A stretch of 64,000 nucleotides of DNA. Origin: Faecalibacter rhinopitheci (GTDB taxonomy: Bacteria > Bacteroidota > Bacteroidia > Flavobacteriales > Weeksellaceae). Shown here in pieces: positions 43,501 through 52,448 of this stretch (position 1 is its first letter; every line of letters begins with the position of its first letter). The position numbers and the translations under genes are program-made. The notes under the pieces were generated by a model, which did no database searches, was not told where the DNA came from, and worked only from the letters and a program-made list of their open reading frames with translations. The stretch is from the NCBI RefSeq assembly GCF_015234135.1, contig NZ_JADGIK010000006.1, positions 205,525 to 269,524 of the forward strand, read 5' to 3'.

Positions 43501-45630
43501 AGGTCGATTATTTTATTGTCTTTATTTGGTGCTTCAATTTTGAATGCACAAATTAATGATTCGATACCGAATCAAGAAGAAATTAGTCTTCAAGAAGTTT
43601 CTATTACCGAGAAATTACCGATTACAGTTGAGAAAATATCCAACAAAATTCTGCAAAAAAAGAATTTAGGACAGGATATTCCTACCTTATTAAATGGTGC
43701 GACATCTGTTATTACATCGACAGAAGCCGGAAATGGAATTGGATATTCTACAATTCGAATTCGTGGATTAAATGAATCTTCCATTAATGTAACTTTAAAT
43801 GGTATTCCATTGAATAATGCCGAATCCCAAGGTGTATTCTGGGTCAATATGCCCGATTTAGCTTCATCCACCAACTCTATGATTATTCAGCGTGGTGTAG
43901 GAACCTCATCCAATGGAATGGCTTCTTTTGGAGCAAGTGTCAATATTGAATCACAAAATCCATCCAAAGATCCTTATGCTGAAGCGAATCTATCGTTCGG
44001 TAGTTTTAATGCACAGAAATATACTATTCAAGCTGGTACAGGTAAAATTCTAAACAATAAATTAAGCATTGATGGACGATTCTCTAAAATCAATTCGGAT
44101 GGATTTATTGATCGTGCAACAGCAGATTTAATTGGCTATGATATCACTGCGCTTTATCAAATCAATGATAAAACAAGTTTTCGTTTCCAAAATATGTACG
44201 GAAAAGAAAAAACATATCAAGCCTGGAACGGAATTGATGGCGAAGCAATGAAACGTAACCGTCGTTTTAATTCGGCAGGTGCAATTTATAATGAAGATTG
44301 GACGGAAGTTATTGGATATTATAATAATGAAATTGACGATTACCAACAAAATCATTATTTTCTAACATGGAATCAGCTCTATGGTAAAGGTTGGAAATCG
44401 AATGTGACATTGCATTACACCAAAGGAAAAGGATATTTTGAAAATTATAAACAAGATGAACGTTTGTCGAAATATAAAATTAACCATTTATCTTTTACAA
44501 GTACTGATTTAGTGCGTCAAAAATTTTTAGATAATGATTTCTACGGATTTAATCTTGAGGTAGAAAATCAACAATTAGGCGATTTTAAAGTGTTTTTTGG
44601 TTTATCTGGAAACGAATATGATGGTGATCATTTTGGACAGATTAAATGGATGAAAGATTACAATTGGACTGATACCAATTATAAATTTTATAATAATAAT
44701 TCTTTGAAACGTCAATTATCAGCTTATGCTAAAGTATTGTACCAATGGAATCAATTCGAATTCTTTGGAGATTTACAATATCGTTATGTCGATTACGAAG
44801 GAAAATATTTACCAAATGGTGAAAATGACGACGATGATTTTAGACCATTTGCTGCCACGTTTCATTTCGTGAATCCAAAAGCAGGTCTGAATTACAAAAT
44901 AAATGCGAACAATATTTTTTACATTTCGTATGGAATTTCGCAACGAGAACCATTACGCGCCGATTATGAAAATATTGGAAACGAACCAAAAGCTGAATTT
45001 TTACAAGATTATGAGTTAGGTTACCGCAAAACTGGACGTTTTTCGATGAGTGCCAATTTATATTACATGGATTACCGTAATCAATTGGTGCCCACAGGTC
45101 GTGTGAATGATGTGGGAACACCAATTCGTGAAAATTCAGGAGCAAGTTATCGTCGTGGAATCGAATTGGATGCATCATATCAATTGATTCCATCGAAATT
45201 AAATGTATTCGGGAATCTAACATTAGCTCAAAACAAAAACAAAAATTTTACAGAAGAAGATTGGGTGAATGGTGGAATTAAATCATATGGAAAAACTTCT
45301 ATCGCTTTATCGCCAGATATTATTTCGGCTTTTGGTTTTGAAGTGTATCCTGCAAAAAATCTATTAATCAACTTTACGAATAAATACGTTGGTCAACAAT
45401 ATTTATCGAATACTGAACCAGCAGATGGAAAACTTTCAGATTATTTGGTTTCGGATCTATTGATTCGTTATGCACCAAATTGGTTTGGCTTAAAGAAATT
45501 GGAACTTTCCTTATTAGTGAATAATTTATTTGATGTTGAATACGAATCAAACGGTTATTATTACGAAGGTCCATATTATTTTCCCCAAGCAGGAATCAAT
45601 GTTTTAGGAGGAATTTCAATCCGATTATAA
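43495..45630 (+). CDS. TonB-dependent outer-membrane receptor, probably for thiamine
   Basis: 711 residues: signal peptide (KRSIILLSLFGASILNAQ), then a TonB-box-like EISLQEVSITEK, a plug domain (about 45-150, with IRIRGLNESSINVTLNGIPL and GVFWVNMPDL), and a 22-strand-type barrel to the end. A TonB-linked C-terminal segment reads LELSLLVNNLFDVEYESNGYYYEGPYYFPQ. The TPP riboswitch in its leader makes thiamine or a thiamine precursor the likely ligand. Single-gene unit ended by a strong terminator. Confidence 0.93.
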   Translation: MKRSIILLSLFGASILNAQINDSIPNQEEISLQEVSITEKLPITVEKISNKILQKKNLGQDIPTLLNGATSVITSTEAGNGIGYSTIRIRGLNESSINVTLNGIPLNNAESQGVFWVNMPDLASSTNSMIIQRGVGTSSNGMASFGASVNIESQNPSKDPYAEANLSFGSFNAQKYTIQAGTGKILNNKLSIDGRFSKINSDGFIDRATADLIGYDITALYQINDKTSFRFQNMYGKEKTYQAWNGIDGEAMKRNRRFNSAGAIYNEDWTEVIGYYNNEIDDYQQNHYFLTWNQLYGKGWKSNVTLHYTKGKGYFENYKQDERLSKYKINHLSFTSTDLVRQKFLDNDFYGFNLEVENQQLGDFKVFFGLSGNEYDGDHFGQIKWMKDYNWTDTNYKFYNNNSLKRQLSAYAKVLYQWNQFEFFGDLQYRYVDYEGKYLPNGENDDDDFRPFAATFHFVNPKAGLNYKINANNIFYISYGISQREPLRADYENIGNEPKAEFLQDYELGYRKTGRFSMSANLYYMDYRNQLVPTGRVNDVGTPIRENSGASYRRGIELDASYQLIPSKLNVFGNLTLAQNKNKNFTEEDWVNGGIKSYGKTSIALSPDIISAFGFEVYPAKNLLINFTNKYVGQQYLSNTEPADGKLSDYLVSDLLIRYAPNWFGLKKLELSLLVNNLFDVEYESNGYYYEGPYYFPQAGINVLGGISIRL

Positions 45631-45636
45631 ATAAAG

Positions 45637-45664
45637 AAAAGCGTTGTCTTTGGACAACGCTTTT
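45637..45664. terminator. Bidirectional terminator
   Basis: AAAAGCGTTGTC / GACAACGCTTTT with a 4-base loop. Confidence 0.9.
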
Positions 45665-46509
45665 TAACTTTCTATAAAATCCAATGGAATTTGCCACAAT
45701 TCATTTTTATTCTTTTCACGGAAAAAATCCATATGTCCAATGGATGTTAAGCCATAATGTTTCGGTACAAGATTTAAACGTTTCTTTTTAGCATTTATCA
45801 TCACTTTAGATGCAAATAAATCTACCGTTTTTGGAGGTGCCATATCATCATCATCCAAGCTAATGATCAGGATGGGTTGTTTGATTTCTGCATAAAAATT
45901 TTGCGTTTGATTCGCATAACCTAAAATCGATTCTTTTCCCAAAATAATTTTCTTCCAATCGTACGCGATGCCCTTAGGCAACGGATCTCCTATATTGACT
46001 TTAGGAGAAGGAAAATATCCATACAATGGCGTTAGTAGAGGAATCAATACCTTAAAAAATGTTTTTATTTTCAGTTTATCCTTTTCATGAAAGTTTTCAA
46101 TGTAGCCAAATTGGGAACCAATTGTTACAAATTTATCATAGACTTTAAATGCACGTGATAACCCTAACATGATTCCACCCATCGAATGACCAATCAAATA
46201 TTTTTGATGATTTGGATACATTTCTTCGATGTATTGAGAAATAGCCATAAAATCTTTATCTGCCCAATCGATGAATTCAGCTTTGAATCCTCTCAATGAT
46301 TTTGGTTTGGATTGACCAATGCCACGATAATCATAGGTAAACACTAAATACCCTTTGTTAGCTAAATACGTCGCAAACTTGGTGTAAAATTTCTGTGGAA
46401 CTCCAATGGCTGATGAAATCACAATAATTTTATTGGTCGAATTATTTTCGCCAAAAGAAGTCACTGCAATGGGGAACTGATCAGATGTTTCGAGTTGGAA
46501 AGACTTCAT
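45664..46509 (-). CDS. Alpha/beta hydrolase
   Basis: 281 residues with an alpha/beta-hydrolase fold. The nucleophile elbow is LIGHSMGGIMLG (Ser within GHSMGG), the acid is probably an Asp in ISLDDDDMAPP, and the catalytic His is in SIGHMDFFRE. An early YDYRGIGQSKPKS strand-loop is typical of esterase/lipase-like members. No signal peptide, so cytoplasmic. Substrate unknown. Confidence 0.85.
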   Translation of the reverse strand: MKSFQLETSDQFPIAVTSFGENNSTNKIIVISSAIGVPQKFYTKFATYLANKGYLVFTYDYRGIGQSKPKSLRGFKAEFIDWADKDFMAISQYIEEMYPNHQKYLIGHSMGGIMLGLSRAFKVYDKFVTIGSQFGYIENFHEKDKLKIKTFFKVLIPLLTPLYGYFPSPKVNIGDPLPKGIAYDWKKIILGKESILGYANQTQNFYAEIKQPILIISLDDDDMAPPKTVDLFASKVMINAKKKRLNLVPKHYGLTSIGHMDFFREKNKNELWQIPLDFIES

Positions 46510-46566
46510 TTGCTGCGTGTTGTTTCATTAAATATACTCAAAACTCAACAATTTAAGCCATAAAAA

Positions 46567-46586
46567 AGCCCCAAAATATTGAGGCT
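46567..46586 (-). terminator. Probable terminator of the second hydrolase gene
   Basis: AGCCCCAA / TTGAGGCT with one mismatch, followed leftward by T residues. Confidence 0.55.
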
Positions 46587-46593
46587 GATTGAT

Positions 46594-47439
46594 TTATTTT
46601 CTGAAGAAAGCTAATGCATTATCCATGGCGACTTGGAAATCTTCGGGCATTTCAGTGTCGTTCCAAGGATGGGCTGATCCAAAAGCATGATTTGCATTTT
46701 CGATCAAATACAATTCTACCTTATCATTCCAGCTCTTGATTAATAACGCTTCATTCATTTTTACTGTTTCATCGGCTGAACCATGAATGCATAAATATGG
46801 TTTATCTAAATATTTAATGTTTTTTTCGATGTTTAAACGTTCCTCATTATCGATATAATTTTGATAAAATTGATAAAATAAAGGCATCATTTGTTTGGTG
46901 CGCGTATTTTCAAAATAATGTACCCCTTCATTTTTCCAATGGTCTAAAGCTGGTTGTGGATATTTGAATCTGTTCAGATCACAAATTGCTCCTAAAGAAA
47001 CAAATTTCTTTACACGGTCATCTTCTAATCCTTTTAAGATTGTAATTCCTCCACCACGTGAATGTCCCATTAAATAAATTTCATCTGTATCGATTTCATC
47101 CAAAGGAATCATTTCACCGCTGATGGTTTTGGTAATGATAATGTCTAAATCATCTAATTCAGTCGTATAATTATTTTCACCAAAGGCATTTAAATCAGGG
47201 AAATCAATTGGTTGTTCGATTGTGCCACCATTGTAGGAAAAATTAAATTTGATGAATGCAAAATTATGCTCGGCCCAAAATTTCGCCATTAAATCAAAAC
47301 ATCCATGATCTTTGAATCCCTTAAATCCGTGAGAGAATATAATTACAGGTTTTTTAATGCCGTTATCTTCATAAAACGTATCGTAAACAGATTTTCTTTC
47401 ACGACTTCCTTGGTAAATATTGTTTTTAGCTATTTTCAT
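46594..47439 (-). CDS. Alpha/beta hydrolase, dienelactone-hydrolase-like
   Basis: 281 residues. Motifs: IIFSHGFKGFKDHG (oxyanion side), nucleophile elbow MGHSRGGGITIL, acid in HGSADETVKMNEA and catalytic His in ENANHAFGSAHPW. The protein is cytoplasmic and of the family-DLH/BAAT type; the substrate is not deducible. Its start overlaps the end of nth by 14 bases, so the two are cotranscribed. Confidence 0.86.
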   Translation of the reverse strand: MKIAKNNIYQGSRERKSVYDTFYEDNGIKKPVIIFSHGFKGFKDHGCFDLMAKFWAEHNFAFIKFNFSYNGGTIEQPIDFPDLNAFGENNYTTELDDLDIIITKTISGEMIPLDEIDTDEIYLMGHSRGGGITILKGLEDDRVKKFVSLGAICDLNRFKYPQPALDHWKNEGVHYFENTRTKQMMPLFYQFYQNYIDNEERLNIEKNIKYLDKPYLCIHGSADETVKMNEALLIKSWNDKVELYLIENANHAFGSAHPWNDTEMPEDFQVAMDNALAFFRK

Positions 47440-48064
47440 TTTTTTGAAACATTGTACGTGTGATAAAATCTTTTTCTAAACTCCATGCACGTGCAGGAGA
47501 ATATTCTCTTCCGTAATAGATAATTTGGATGTGTAATTTATTCCATAATTGTTTTGGAAAAAGTCGTTTCGCATCTTTCTCAACCAACTCAACGGTTTTT
47601 CCATTGCTTATTTTCCATAAACGTAACAAACGGAAAATATGTGTATCGACTGGAAAAGCAGGATGTCCAAACCATTGCGACATTACTACTGAAGCCGTTT
47701 TGTGACCTACTCCAGGTAAAGCTTCCAATTCTTCGAAACCTTCAGGAACTTCACCATTATATTTTTCAACTAAAATTTCAGCTAATTTTTTAATGTTTTT
47801 TGCTTTCGTATTGGATAATCCGATTTGGCGGATATAATATTTAATTTCGTCCACTTCCAATCGAGCCATCGCTTTCGCATTGGCTGCTTTGGCAAATAAT
47901 TCGGGCGTCACTTCATTCACTTTTTTATCGGTAGTTTGAGCCGAAAGCAAAACAGCGATTAACAACGTAAAAGCATCTTGGTGATCCAACGGAATGGGAG
48001 GGACAGGGTATAATTTTTCCAATTCATCAATGATGTATTGGATGCGTTCTTTCTTTAACATCAT
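47426..48064 (-). CDS. nth: Endonuclease III-like DNA glycosylase, without Fe-S cluster motif
   Basis: Base-excision glycosylase/AP lyase for oxidised pyrimidines. 212 residues: an N-terminal six-helix barrel, the helix-hairpin-helix ELEALPGVGHKTASVVM with the catalytic Lys, and the catalytic Asp in FPVDTHIFRL. E. coli Nth ends with four cysteines (C-x6-C-x2-C-x5-C) binding [4Fe-4S]; here the C-terminus reads GREYSPARAWSLEKDFITRTMF and has no cysteine at all. Catalytic residues are intact, so activity is expected. The length equals the family's, so this is substitution and not truncation. Confidence 0.93.
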   Translation of the reverse strand: MMLKKERIQYIIDELEKLYPVPPIPLDHQDAFTLLIAVLLSAQTTDKKVNEVTPELFAKAANAKAMARLEVDEIKYYIRQIGLSNTKAKNIKKLAEILVEKYNGEVPEGFEELEALPGVGHKTASVVMSQWFGHPAFPVDTHIFRLLRLWKISNGKTVELVEKDAKRLFPKQLWNKLHIQIIYYGREYSPARAWSLEKDFITRTMFQKNENS

Positions 48065-48093
48065 AAGATTTACGATCTTTTGGTAAAAATAGA

Positions 48094-48118
48094 CAATCCT
48101 TCTCTATGAGAAGGATTG
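48094..48118 (-). terminator. Terminator of the DUF4919-like gene
   Basis: CAATCCTTCTC / GAGAAGGATTG with a 3-base loop, then T-rich leftward. Confidence 0.8.
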
Positions 48119-48121
48119 CTT

Positions 48122-48823
48122 TTATTTAAATTTCTTATTGTAGAATTCAAAAGGTTTTGTCACATCGAAATATAAATTTAATTTCTCTCCATGTTCATTT
48201 TCGGTTTCTAATAAGTCATAAGAACGATTATTTTCGTGAAGTAAGGATTGTTGAGTCGAATTTAATCTTAAAGCATTTAAAATACTGTATTCATGACGAG
48301 CACTGATGACATCGATAGCTGTTTCCATACTTTTCCCATCGCCTGTTAAAAATAATGCATCAAGAAGTTTATGATAGATGTTTATAATTTTCTTAACCAT
48401 AGGAGTATCTTCTTCAAAAGAATAAATAATGGCTAAAACCTCGATACTTTTTGGATCAGAAAAAGGTTTATTCATATAAAAATCGGTATAGAAATCTTTT
48501 AAGATTTTAATTTCTTTAGGAGTGGGAATTGTATTCTTCGATTCAATGGCTATAACTTTTTTCGTTTTATTCAAATCTTCAAAAACTTTGAAATCGTCTT
48601 GAAAGGTTTTACCATAATAAAAATGATACATATGCTCAACAGTCATTGTTGTATCCATTTTCTGAAATCGATCTATAAGAGTGGGATAATAAAAATCGGA
48701 TTTTTTATCCTTGATCATTTTTTCAATCGCGGGATAGTCGACTGTTCGAAATTCAACTTCTTGAGCGTTGGATGAAATGGTAGTTGTTATAAGTAATAAA
48801 AGGAAAATAATCAATTTTTTCAT
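48122..48823 (-). CDS. DUF4919-like exported protein
   Basis: 233 residues with a signal peptide (KKLIIFLLLLITTTISSNAQ). The mature part is mostly helical, contains MYHFYYGKTFQDDF and closes with LNLYFDVTKPFEFYNKKF, which I associate with DUF4919, a Bacteroidota family of unknown function. Divergent from the mechanosensitive channel gene with about 86 bases between. Probably periplasmic. Confidence 0.75.
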   Translation of the reverse strand: MKKLIIFLLLLITTTISSNAQEVEFRTVDYPAIEKMIKDKKSDFYYPTLIDRFQKMDTTMTVEHMYHFYYGKTFQDDFKVFEDLNKTKKVIAIESKNTIPTPKEIKILKDFYTDFYMNKPFSDPKSIEVLAIIYSFEEDTPMVKKIINIYHKLLDALFLTGDGKSMETAIDVISARHEYSILNALRLNSTQQSLLHENNRSYDLLETENEHGEKLNLYFDVTKPFEFYNKKFK

Positions 48824-48909
48824 AGATATGTTAATTTGGATTATAAATATAATTTTTATTCTTTGAATCTTTTTGTTTTTCTCTTACTTTGATGGCTCAA
48901 ATAGATAAC

Positions 48910-50742
48910 ATGAAAAACTTCTTTACTCTGATTCTATTGATATTATTTTCAGCAGGAATATTTGCTCAGGATACCGTTCAAAAGAATTTAGAAAAACGAT
49001 TAATCGAATTTTCTCAGCAACGAAAAAACGATTCAATCAAACGTGTGGAATTAGAAAATAAATTATTATCACTACAATCTAATTCTAAGGATAAAGAATC
49101 ATTACTAACAGAATTAAAATTTTTGAAAAGTAAAGATTCTTTGATCTTAATGCGGCAAAAAATTAAGATAGATTCTCTTCGTAATATAAATAAGGGTGTA
49201 GCAGTGGTTCCGTTTCATGATACATTATTTATACTTTATCGTGGAGTGGGAGGCTTTTCAACAAAAGAACGTGCATTAGCATTAGAAGAGAAAATCCGAG
49301 AAATAGCAAAAAAATATGACTTTAATAAGGATTCAATAAAATTATCCAAAGATGAAAATACGTATTTGATTTACAGTAATAAAAATATGATTTCTAGTGT
49401 TAGTTTACAAGACGCATTATGGGAAAATACAACTTTAGAAAATCTTGCTAACAAACACCAACAAATTATCGCTTCTGCTATAGAGCAACATCGTTCAGAT
49501 ACAAGTTTGCCTACCTTAGCAAAAGGTGCGCTATATGCAATGTTATTAATGTTTGTTGTAGGATATCTTATACACCTCATTAACAAAGCCAATCATTGGC
49601 TGAAAATGAAACTATACGAGAAAAAAAATGTATTATTTGCTCCTTTAATTGAAAAAAACTTAAAGGTTTTAAACATCAATAAACAGATAGAATATATTTG
49701 GTTTGGTTTAGGAATTATCCGATGGATTATTATCATTTTACTGATTTATTTAGCTCTTCCAATTCTCTTCAACTTCTTTCCATCTACACAAGCTTACACT
49801 ACTATTTTATTGGAAAATATTCTAGATCCATTGCGCAAAATAGCTAGAGCAATGATTGACTATCTTCCCAACCTATTAACTATAATAGTAATAGTAACGG
49901 TTTTTAGATTTCTATTTAAATTCTTAAGATTTATTGCACTAGAACTCGAAGATGGTCGAATTACAATTAATGGGTTTTATAAAGAATGGGCTAAACCTAC
50001 TTATCAAATATTCAAGGTTTTATTACTAACTTTTATGATGATAGTGATTTTTCCTTATTTACCAGGAGCTAAATCGCCTATATTTCAGGGTGTTTCTGTT
50101 TTTGTCGGGATTTTGGTGACTTTTGGATCAGCTGGTGCGCTTGGTAATATTATGTCAGGATTATTATTAACATATACACGTTCATTTTCTAATGGAGATT
50201 ATGTAAAAATAGGAGAGATTACAGGAGAAATTATAGAAAGAAACTTATTGGTAACACGCATTCGTACAATAAAAAATGAAATTGTTTCTGTTCCTAATTC
50301 TACGGTAATGAATAGTCATACAACAAACTACAGTACAGATGCTTCAAAAAAAGGGTTAATAATTCATACTACATTCACATTAGGATACGATATACCGATA
50401 GAAAAAATACACCCAATAGCCATTAATGCAGCTTTAAAAGTGAATGAAATTCAAAAAGATCCTAAACCTTTCGTATTTCAATTAAGTTTAGATGATTTTT
50501 ATGTAACTTATCAAATTAATGCATATGTTAAAAATGCAAACCGACAGGATTTCATCTATTCAGATTTACATAAAGAGTTATTGGAAGAGTTTAGTAAAGC
50601 AGGAATTGAATTAATGTCACCACACTTTATGGCACATAGAGGAGGTACAGAGCCTCAGTTGCCAGACGATAGGATACCAATGAGTTACAAAGATTCACCA
50701 TTTAATGTTAATATTTCTAAAAATAATTCAGCAGAAAATTAA
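48910..50742 (+). CDS. Mechanosensitive ion channel (MscS family) with signal peptide
   Basis: 610 residues from the ATG at 48910, which begins a signal peptide (MKNFFTLILLILFSAGIFAQ). Frame-compatible TTG and ATG codons at 48889 and 48892 lie in or next to the probable -7 element, so they are rejected. A periplasmic coiled-coil region (about 20-195) and three to four transmembrane helices (about 205-440) precede the MscS pore helix and beta domain (VGILVTFGSAGALGNIMSGLL, then NGDYVKIGEITGEIIE and the RTIKNEIVSVPNSTVM loop). Acts as an osmotic safety valve in the inner membrane. The domain order matches large MscK/YnaI-type channels. Confidence 0.88.
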   Translation: MKNFFTLILLILFSAGIFAQDTVQKNLEKRLIEFSQQRKNDSIKRVELENKLLSLQSNSKDKESLLTELKFLKSKDSLILMRQKIKIDSLRNINKGVAVVPFHDTLFILYRGVGGFSTKERALALEEKIREIAKKYDFNKDSIKLSKDENTYLIYSNKNMISSVSLQDALWENTTLENLANKHQQIIASAIEQHRSDTSLPTLAKGALYAMLLMFVVGYLIHLINKANHWLKMKLYEKKNVLFAPLIEKNLKVLNINKQIEYIWFGLGIIRWIIIILLIYLALPILFNFFPSTQAYTTILLENILDPLRKIARAMIDYLPNLLTIIVIVTVFRFLFKFLRFIALELEDGRITINGFYKEWAKPTYQIFKVLLLTFMMIVIFPYLPGAKSPIFQGVSVFVGILVTFGSAGALGNIMSGLLLTYTRSFSNGDYVKIGEITGEIIERNLLVTRIRTIKNEIVSVPNSTVMNSHTTNYSTDASKKGLIIHTTFTLGYDIPIEKIHPIAINAALKVNEIQKDPKPFVFQLSLDDFYVTYQINAYVKNANRQDFIYSDLHKELLEEFSKAGIELMSPHFMAHRGGTEPQLPDDRIPMSYKDSPFNVNISKNNSAEN

Positions 50743-50865
50743 GCGACATATTTTGACGGTTAATAGAGCTATATTTGTGTAAGAAATAAAGGAATAATGG
50801 TTTGTTCAAATTTAAAATTAAGATTAAATCATTATTTTTACGTGAAGTTCTAATAATAAATTACA

Positions 50866-51315
50866 ATGTTAAAAGTAGGCGATAAAGTTCCAGAATTTCA
50901 AGGAGTTGACCAAGATAATAATACTGTGTCTTATCAAGATTATGTAGGTGAAAAATTAATCGTATTTTTTTATCCGAAAGCTAGTACACCAGGTTGTATT
51001 AATGAAGCATGTGATTTAAGAGATAACGAAGCAGCATTACGTACAAAAGGGTATAAATTGGTTGGAGTAAGTGCAGATTCTATAACTAGACAAAAGAAAT
51101 TTGCTGATAAATATGAATTACCATTTCCTTTATTAGCTGATGAGAACAGAGAAATTATAGAAGCATTTGGAGTTTGGGGTCCAAAGAAATTTATGGGCAA
51201 AGAATTTGATGGTATTCATCGAACAACTTTTATTATTAATGAGGAAGGAATCATTACAAGTGTAATTGAAAAAGTGAAAACAAAAGAACACGCAAATCAA
51301 ATTTTAGAAAAATAA
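50866..51315 (+). CDS. bcp: Thioredoxin-dependent peroxiredoxin, Bcp/PrxQ type
   Basis: 149 residues. Peroxidatic Cys44 and putative resolving Cys49 lie in KASTPGCINEACDLRD, the atypical two-Cys PrxQ signature; the catalytic Thr (TPGC) and the later Arg are present. Reduces hydrogen peroxide and organic peroxides in the cytoplasm. A 12-base gap leads to recA, so the two are probably cotranscribed. Confidence 0.95.
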   Translation: MLKVGDKVPEFQGVDQDNNTVSYQDYVGEKLIVFFYPKASTPGCINEACDLRDNEAALRTKGYKLVGVSADSITRQKKFADKYELPFPLLADENREIIEAFGVWGPKKFMGKEFDGIHRTTFIINEEGIITSVIEKVKTKEHANQILEK

Positions 51316-51327
51316 AAAAATAATAAT

Positions 51328-52377
51328 ATGAGCGATTTAGATAATAAAAAGAAAGCCCTACAACTTATCCTTGATAAAATGGATAAGGCTTATGGTAAAG
51401 GTACTGTAATGCGAATGGGAGATTCTGCAGTAGATGATAAAATTGAAGTAATTCCATCAGGATCATTAGGTTTAGATATTGCGTTAGGTATTGGAGGATA
51501 TCCTCGAGGACGTGTGATTGAAATTTATGGACCTGAATCTTCAGGTAAAACTACATTAACTTTACATGCCATTGCAGAAGCTCAAAAAGCTGGTGGAATT
51601 GCAGCATTTATTGATGCGGAGCATGCTTTTGATCGTACATATGCATCTAAATTAGGAGTAGACGTAGAAAATTTAATTATCTCTCAACCAGATAATGGAG
51701 AACAAGCATTAGAGATTGCAGATAACTTAATCCGCTCTGGTGCGATCGATATCATTGTAATTGATTCGGTTGCTGCCCTAACACCAAAAGCAGAGATTGA
51801 AGGTGAAATGGGTGATTCTCGTATGGGATTACAAGCTCGTTTAATGTCTCAAGCATTACGTAAGTTAACGGGTACAATTAATAAAACAAAATGTACAGCA
51901 ATTTTCATTAACCAATTACGTGAAAAGATTGGTGTAATGTTCGGAAATCCAGAAACTACAACTGGTGGTAATGCCTTAAAATTCTATGCTTCTGTTCGTT
52001 TAGATATACGCCGTTCAACTCAAATCAAAAATGGAGATGAAGTTATCGGTAACCACTCTAAAGTAAAGGTCGTTAAAAATAAAGTAGCACCACCTTTCCG
52101 TCAAGCGGAATTTGATATCATGTATGGAGAAGGTATCTCTAAAGTCGGAGAAGTACTTGATATGGGAGTTGAAAAAGGAATTGTTCAGAAATCAGGTTCT
52201 TGGTATTCTTATAACGATAGTAAATTAGGACAAGGTCGTGATGGTGTAAAGGAATTATTAAAAGATAATCCTGAATTATGTGAAGAAATTGAAGCAAAAA
52301 TTGTTGCTTTAATTAAAGGTCAACCTGTAACTGGTGAAGTTTCTGTGGATGATCCAGCTGATTTATTAGAAGACTAA
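51328..52377 (+). CDS. recA: Recombinase RecA
   Basis: 349 residues. Walker [10 protein letters not shown], catalytic Glu in FIDAEHAFD, Walker [13 protein letters not shown]1 loop region [21 protein letters not shown] (interrupted here for length), L2 region around [25 protein letters not shown], and a short C-terminal acidic tail ([12 protein letters not shown]). All features are normal for a bacterial RecA. No LexA-type operator was recognised upstream. Confidence 0.98.
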   Translation: MSDLDNKKKALQLILDKMDKAYGKGTVMRMGDSAVDDKIEVIPSGSLGLDIALGIGGYPRGRVIEIYGPESSGKTTLTLHAIAEAQKAGGIAAFIDAEHAFDRTYASKLGVDVENLIISQPDNGEQALEIADNLIRSGAIDIIVIDSVAALTPKAEIEGEMGDSRMGLQARLMSQALRKLTGTINKTKCTAIFINQLREKIGVMFGNPETTTGGNALKFYASVRLDIRRSTQIKNGDEVIGNHSKVKVVKNKVAPPFRQAEFDIMYGEGISKVGEVLDMGVEKGIVQKSGSWYSYNDSKLGQGRDGVKELLKDNPELCEEIEAKIVALIKGQPVTGEVSVDDPADLLED

Positions 52378-52410
52378 TTTATTCTTTTGAATGGATTTTA
52401 TATAATGACT

Positions 52411-52440
52411 AAAAAGCCTTTCCAATAGGAAAGGCTTTTT
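52411..52440. terminator. Bidirectional terminator after recA
   Basis: AAAAAGCCTTTCC / GGAAAGGCTTTTT with a 4-base loop. Confidence 0.9.
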
Positions 52441-52448
52441 TATTGATT

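Noticed and set aside
44840..45223. 127-residue minus-strand frame in the TonB receptor
   Set aside because: Antisense to conserved barrel strands; no start context or family.
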